Shown piece by piece: positions 6,644 through 9,830 of a stretch of DNA of 9,830 nucleotides. How positions within the stretch are numbered: the first letter of the stretch is position 1; each line of letters begins with the position of its first letter. The stretch lies in assembly GCA_947478935.1 (NCBI GenBank), contig CANJXV010000078.1, positions 1 through 9,830 of the forward strand, written 5' to 3'. Source of the stretch: Comamonadaceae bacterium (GTDB taxonomy: Bacteria > Pseudomonadota > Gammaproteobacteria > Burkholderiales > Burkholderiaceae_C). The notes under the pieces were generated by a model. The model ran no database searches and was not told the DNA's origin. It saw nothing but the letters and a program-made list of their open reading frames with translations. The translations under genes were made by a program, and so were the position numbers.

Positions 6644-8216
6644 AGAGTGTCTCCACCGTAATCACCGACAGGCCATGCTCGGATGCGTAGCGCTCGGTAT
6701 TTCGCCGGGCTTTGCCGCGTACGAAGAACGGTATTTTTTTTAATTCTTTCTCGGCACCGGCGTCCCAGGTGCAGGCACCGCCGGTGTTGGTTTTGTCAGC
6801 GGCGACCGTCAGCGTGACCGCTTCCTGGGCCGCAGCAAGTGCGGGCTCAATGGCCACCACTACCGGCTGAGGCGCGGGCTGCAGGTGCGCAGCGCCACCC
6901 AGGTGGGAAGGTGCGGCATCCTCATGGAATTCAGAGTCGCCCCGGAACATGCCAATCAGGTGCTCTTCCAGCCCCATCATGAGCGGATGCACCCAGGTAT
7001 CAAACAGCACATTGGCGCCTTCAAAGCCCATTTGCGGGGCATAGCGGGCCGGGAAATCTTGCACATGCACCGGTGCGGAAATCACCGCGCAGGGCACGCC
7101 CAGGCGCTTGGCGATGTGACGCTCCATTTGCGTGCCCAACACCAGCTCGGGTTGTAGCTCGGCGATGCGCGATTCGATTTCTAGGTAGTCGTCGCTGATG
7201 AGCGCCTCGACGCCATAAAGCTTGGCGGCATCGCGCACTTCGCGCGCAAATTCACGGCTGTAAGTGCCTATGCCCACTACGGCAAAACCCATTTCTTCGG
7301 CAGCCACTTTGGCCGCTGCGACTGCATGCGTGGCATCACCAAACACAAACACGCGTTTGCCGGTGAGGTAGGTGGAGTCGACGGAGCGGGCATACCACTG
7401 GGCGCGCGAGTTGACCTTGGCCAAAGCGGCCTCGGGGTCTAGTCCGGCCAGGCCCGCCACCTCGCGGACAAAAGCGCGCGTGGCGCCCACGCCGATAGGG
7501 ATGGTTTTACTAAAGGGCTGACCGTAGTTGCGTTCGAGCCATTGCGCGCTGAGCCGGGCGATTTCGGGGTAGAGCACAACGTTGAAATCGGCCTCTGCCA
7601 GACGGGCCAAGTCGGCTGGGGTGGCGCTCTGCGGAGCGACCACATTGATGGCGATGCCCATGTCGGTGAGCAGTTTGCGGATTTCGGTGAGGTCGTCGCG
7701 GTGGCGAAAGCCTAATGCACTGGGGCCCAGAATATTGCAACTGGGAACGCGTCCTTCTTGCGGCGCTTGGCTGCGGGGCTTGGACAAATGGCGCACCAGC
7801 TGGTAGAAGGTTTCGGAGGCGCCCCAGTTTTCTTTGCGCTGGTAAGACGGTAACTCCAGAGCCACGACTGGCACCGGTAGATTTAAGGCCTTGCACAAGC
7901 CGCCTGGATCGTCCTGAATCAGCTCGGCGGTGCAGGACGAACCCACTAGCATGGCTTGCGGCGCAAAGCGCTCGAAAGCCTGGCGCGCCGCGGTTTTGAA
8001 GAGCTCGGCGGTATCGCCGCCCAGGTCACGCGCCTGGAAGGTGGTGTAAGTGACAGGCGGGCGCTTTTGCAGGCGCTCGATCATGGTGAACAGCAAATCT
8101 GCGTAGGTGTCGCCCTGGGGCGCATGCAGCACGTAATGCACGCCCTCCATGGCCGTGGCAATACGCATGGCACCTACATGGGGCGGTCCTTCGTAAGTCC
8201 ACAAAGTCAGTTGCAT
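6615..8216 (-). CDS. bchB: DPOR subunit B, BchB
   Basis: This 533-residue protein is half of the BchN-BchB catalytic component that reduces the C17=C18 bond of protochlorophyllide without light, related to nitrogenase MoFe protein. Residue D36 (HAPQGDTYAD) falls where the unusual aspartate ligand of the NB cluster lies in Rhodobacter capsulatus BchB. C95 in VGSSCTAEL matches the conserved cysteine near it. D280 in SVDSTYLTGKR matches the residue proposed as proton donor, and H384 in SAPVHVQDFP is also conserved; these equivalences are from memory. A nitrogenase-like core runs to about residue 425, then an Ala/Pro-rich linker to about 480, then the small PCP_red-type C-terminal domain (WDAGAEKELKKIPFFVRGKA onward). 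The frame is open up to 8300, but I choose 8216 because MQLTLWTYEGPPH is the family's N-terminus and D36 then keeps its expected number. The start lies 13 bases after the bchN stop, with AGAGAG as a weak ribosome site. The 3' end overlaps bchH. Confidence 0.96.
   Translation of the reverse strand: MQLTLWTYEGPPHVGAMRIATAMEGVHYVLHAPQGDTYADLLFTMIERLQKRPPVTYTTFQARDLGGDTAELFKTAARQAFERFAPQAMLVGSSCTAELIQDDPGGLCKALNLPVPVVALELPSYQRKENWGASETFYQLVRHLSKPRSQAPQEGRVPSCNILGPSALGFRHRDDLTEIRKLLTDMGIAINVVAPQSATPADLARLAEADFNVVLYPEIARLSAQWLERNYGQPFSKTIPIGVGATRAFVREVAGLAGLDPEAALAKVNSRAQWYARSVDSTYLTGKRVFVFGDATHAVAAAKVAAEEMGFAVVGIGTYSREFAREVRDAAKLYGVEALISDDYLEIESRIAELQPELVLGTQMERHIAKRLGVPCAVISAPVHVQDFPARYAPQMGFEGANVLFDTWVHPLMMGLEEHLIGMFRGDSEFHEDAAPSHLGGAAHLQPAPQPVVVAIEPALAAAQEAVTLTVAADKTNTGGACTWDAGAEKELKKIPFFVRGKARRNTERYASEHGLSVITVETLYDAKAYYSR
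6651..6657 (-). promoter_or_regulatory. Ribosome binding site of bchH inside the bchB coding end
   Basis: GGTGGAG on the minus strand sits seven bases before the bchH ATG (6643) and lies within codons for the last residues of BchB. It supports the chosen bchH start and means that the 29-base overlap with bchB is real rather than a start-calling artefact. Confidence 0.6.
6734..6741 (-). other. A8 run: possible slippery site in bchB
   Basis: On the coding strand the codons are TTA AAA AAA ATA (L492, K493, K494, I495), giving A_AAA_AAA in the zero frame, the class of heptamer known to allow -1 ribosomal slippage and also RNA polymerase slippage. TTA and ATA are uncommon codons in a GC-rich gene like this. 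The -1 frame from here stays open for 31 codons and ends in the TGA at 6642-6640, which overlaps the bchH ATG. The sequence features are seen directly; actual slippage is not shown, and I see no obvious stimulatory hairpin. Confidence 0.3.
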
Positions 8217-8229
8217 GCTGCTGCTCTCT

Positions 8230-9522
8230 TCAGGCCGCCAGGCGCATACGACGCACCAGCGGACGGGTAAATAGTTCGGCCAGATCGCCGGCCTGGTCAA
8301 AGCCCTGGATGGGGGTGAACACCAGCTCGATAGCCCATTTGGTCGTCATGCCTTCGGACTCCAGCGGATTGGCCAGACCCAGGCCGCAGACCACGATGTC
8401 CGGATGCGCGGCGCGGCAACGATCCAGCTGGTTTTCCACATGCTGGCCCTCCGAGAGGAAAGTGCCTTCGGGCAGCAGCGCCAACTCTTGGGCCATGTGC
8501 TGGCGATGCAGATAAGGCGTACCCACTTCCAGCAAGCGCATGCCCAATTCGCGCGCCAGAAAACGCGCCAGCGGGATTTCCAGCTGCGAGTCGGGGAAAA
8601 AGAAAATGCTTTTGCCTTCAAGGTACAGCTTGGCGCGGGCCAGGGCGGCTGTGGCGCGGGCGGTGGGGGCCGAGACGGCGGATTCAAAGCGCTGGGCCGT
8701 CACTTCAAACTCCGTGGCCGCTGCTTGCAACCAGGCGGTGGTGCCTTCGATGCCCAGGGGAAAGGGCGCGGATAAGAGCTGCGCGCCGCGTGCCTGCAAA
8801 GCCCGCGCCGTATCGGCCAAAAAGGGTTGCGCCAGCAAGAGGCGGGTATTGGGGCCGACAGGCGCCTGGTCCGCAGCGCGGCGTGGCGGGAAGAAACGCA
8901 CACGCTCTATGCCCATTTGGGTAAACAAACGGATAAATTGGTCTTCCACCACATCGGCCAGGGTGCCAACCACCATGAGCTCTTGCTCTGCATCGGCCGC
9001 TTGCGCCGGTAATTCGGGCACCATGGAGGTCAGGCAGGCGTCCTCGCCCTGAGTGAAAGTGGTCTCGATGCCGCTACCCGAGTAATTGAGCACGCGCACC
9101 GAAGGCGAGTGCTGCGCCGACAGGCGCGATGCGGCGCGGGACAAATCAAGCTTGATCACTTCCGAAGGGCAAGAGCCCACCAGAAACAACAATTTAATTT
9201 CGGGGCGACGCGCCAGCAGTTGGCCGACCACGCGGTCGAGCTCGGTGTTAGCGTCGGCTAGGCCCGCCAGATCGCGCTCGTCGATGATGGCGGTGGCAAA
9301 GCGCGGCTCGGCAAAAATCATGACGCCGGCAGCGGACTGGATCAGGTGCGCGCAAGTGCGCGATCCCACCACCAAGAAGAACGCGTCCTGGATTTTGCGG
9401 TGCAGCCAAATGATGCCTGTCAGGCCGCAAAACACTTCGTGCTGACCGCGCTCGCGCAGCACCGGTGCATCGCTGCAACCGCCTGCGGCTTTCACGGGGA
9501 TGGGGAATGCGACGGTGCTCAT
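8230..9522 (-). CDS. bchN: DPOR subunit N, BchN
   Basis: This 430-residue protein pairs with BchB to form the catalytic heterotetramer of dark-operative protochlorophyllide reductase. It supplies three cysteine ligands of the [4Fe-4S] NB cluster and much of the substrate pocket. The ligands are visible as C32 (HEVFCGLTG), C57 (VGSRTCAHL) and C118 (LVGSCPSEVI). Their spacing matches the three cysteines I recall for Rhodobacter capsulatus BchN, shifted by six residues. The downstream segment RVLNYSGSGIETTFTQGED near residues 143-161 is characteristic, and the C-terminal part (FFFPDSQLEIPLARFLAREL, then GLGLANPLESEGMTTKW) is typical of the nitrogenase-like fold in this subunit. The start at 9522 overlaps the bchF stop as ATGA, with a weak GGTGGGG eight bases upstream, so it is probably translated by coupling to bchF. 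Length is normal and no key residue is missing. Because DPOR clusters are oxygen-sensitive, the enzyme is expected to act best at low oxygen (family knowledge). Confidence 0.97.
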   Translation of the reverse strand: MSTVAFPIPVKAAGGCSDAPVLRERGQHEVFCGLTGIIWLHRKIQDAFFLVVGSRTCAHLIQSAAGVMIFAEPRFATAIIDERDLAGLADANTELDRVVGQLLARRPEIKLLFLVGSCPSEVIKLDLSRAASRLSAQHSPSVRVLNYSGSGIETTFTQGEDACLTSMVPELPAQAADAEQELMVVGTLADVVEDQFIRLFTQMGIERVRFFPPRRAADQAPVGPNTRLLLAQPFLADTARALQARGAQLLSAPFPLGIEGTTAWLQAAATEFEVTAQRFESAVSAPTARATAALARAKLYLEGKSIFFFPDSQLEIPLARFLARELGMRLLEVGTPYLHRQHMAQELALLPEGTFLSEGQHVENQLDRCRAAHPDIVVCGLGLANPLESEGMTTKWAIELVFTPIQGFDQAGDLAELFTRPLVRRMRLAA

Positions 9523-9830
9523 GCTGCAGCCCCCACCCGATGAGGATGCGCGTGGAGCCTTGTGGCTGCGCGCAGACGGGCTTCCTGGTCCAGGCGCGCG
9601 GCACGCAGTTTTAGGATGAATTGGCCAGCGTTGATCACGTAAGTGGCATAGGCCGCCAAGGCCAAATACATCAGCTCATGGCCAGACAGCATGCCCTTGA
9701 ACATCGCCACCAGGTAGGCGCTATGCAGGGCCAGCACCAGCATGCTAAAGACGTCTTCCCAGAAGAATGAGGGGGCAAACAGGTAGCGCCCGAACACCAC
9801 TTTTTCCCAAATGCAGCCGGTGATCATGAT
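9519..9830 (-). CDS. bchF: 3-vinyl-bacteriochlorophyllide hydratase BchF (5' end outside the window)
   Basis: The visible 103 residues are the C-terminal part of BchF, which is usually about 160-175 residues. It hydrates the 3-vinyl group of (bacterio)chlorophyllide to the 3-hydroxyethyl group on the way to bacteriochlorophyll a. The frame stays open to the right edge, so the Met codon at 9827 is internal and not the start. Seen here: the family-typical MITGCIWEKVVFGRYLFAP followed by SFFWEDVFSMLVLALHSAYL, a first membrane-like helix, then LMYLALAAYATYVINAGQFI, a second helix, and a basic tail (LKLRAARLDQEARLRAATRL). It is therefore a small membrane protein. The stop overlaps the bchN start as ATGA. 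BchF commonly opens the bchFNBHLM run, so the operon promoter is expected not far beyond the right edge. The assignment rests on remembered family sequence and on the neighbours. Confidence 0.94.
   Translation of the reverse strand: MMITGCIWEKVVFGRYLFAPSFFWEDVFSMLVLALHSAYLVAMFKGMLSGHELMYLALAAYATYVINAGQFILKLRAARLDQEARLRAATRLHAHPHRVGAAA

Noticed and set aside
8217..8300. In-frame upstream extension of bchB by 28 codons to an ATG at 8300.
   Set aside because: It would overlap the end of bchN by about 70 bases, its residues do not resemble any BchB N-terminus, and the start at 8216 places D36 exactly where the cluster ligand is expected.
1..9830. Search by eye for CRISPR repeats, tRNA or rRNA genes, insertion-sequence ends, and PpsR/CrtJ-type operators.
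   Set aside because: None seen. The sequence is almost entirely coding for seven contiguous photosynthesis genes, and the expected operator region upstream of bchF is outside the window. Short palindromic motifs inside genes were not systematically excluded.

Overview
The window is a piece of a photosynthesis gene cluster from a purple (anoxygenic phototrophic) proteobacterium. Every supported gene lies on the minus strand. Read in the direction of transcription, right to left, the order is bchF (5' end outside the window) - bchN - bchB - bchH - bchL - bchM - lhaA (3' end outside the window). The high GC content (judged by eye, not counted) and the bchFNBHLM-lhaA order fit a freshwater-type betaproteobacterium near Rubrivivax, Rhodoferax or Limnohabitans. 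That placement rests on remembered gene order and protein resemblance, not on a search, and an alphaproteobacterium is not strictly excluded.

Layout by region: 9519-9830 holds the C-terminal part of the 3-vinyl-bacteriochlorophyllide hydratase BchF. 8230-9522 and 6615-8216 hold the N and B subunits of dark-operative protochlorophyllide reductase (DPOR). 2852-6643 holds the large H subunit of magnesium chelatase. 1947-2855 holds the DPOR iron protein BchL. 1238-1936 holds the Mg-protoporphyrin methyltransferase BchM. 1-1241 holds most of a PucC/LhaA-type major-facilitator membrane protein that assists light-harvesting complex assembly.

The genes are packed as one transcription unit. bchF/bchN, bchH/bchL and bchM/lhaA each share a four-base ATGA stop-start overlap. 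bchB/bchH overlap by 29 bases. bchN/bchB and bchL/bchM are separated by 13 and 10 bases. There is no gene-free stretch longer than 13 bases, and I see no intergenic promoter, terminator, RNA gene, mobile element or CRISPR array. The promoter should lie beyond the right edge, and puhA or similar reaction-centre genes would be expected beyond the left edge.

In pathway order, BchH (with BchI and BchD, not present here) inserts Mg into protoporphyrin IX and BchM methylates the product. After cyclase steps encoded elsewhere, BchL-BchN-BchB reduces protochlorophyllide without light, and BchF hydrates the 3-vinyl group. LhaA then helps place pigment and protein into the LH1 antenna. This is a recognisable, intact and essentially conventional cluster, and I found no convincing new system. 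The two details most worth checking are a slippery A8 run near the end of bchB, whose -1 frame stops exactly on the bchH start codon, and a four-cysteine motif in BchH.
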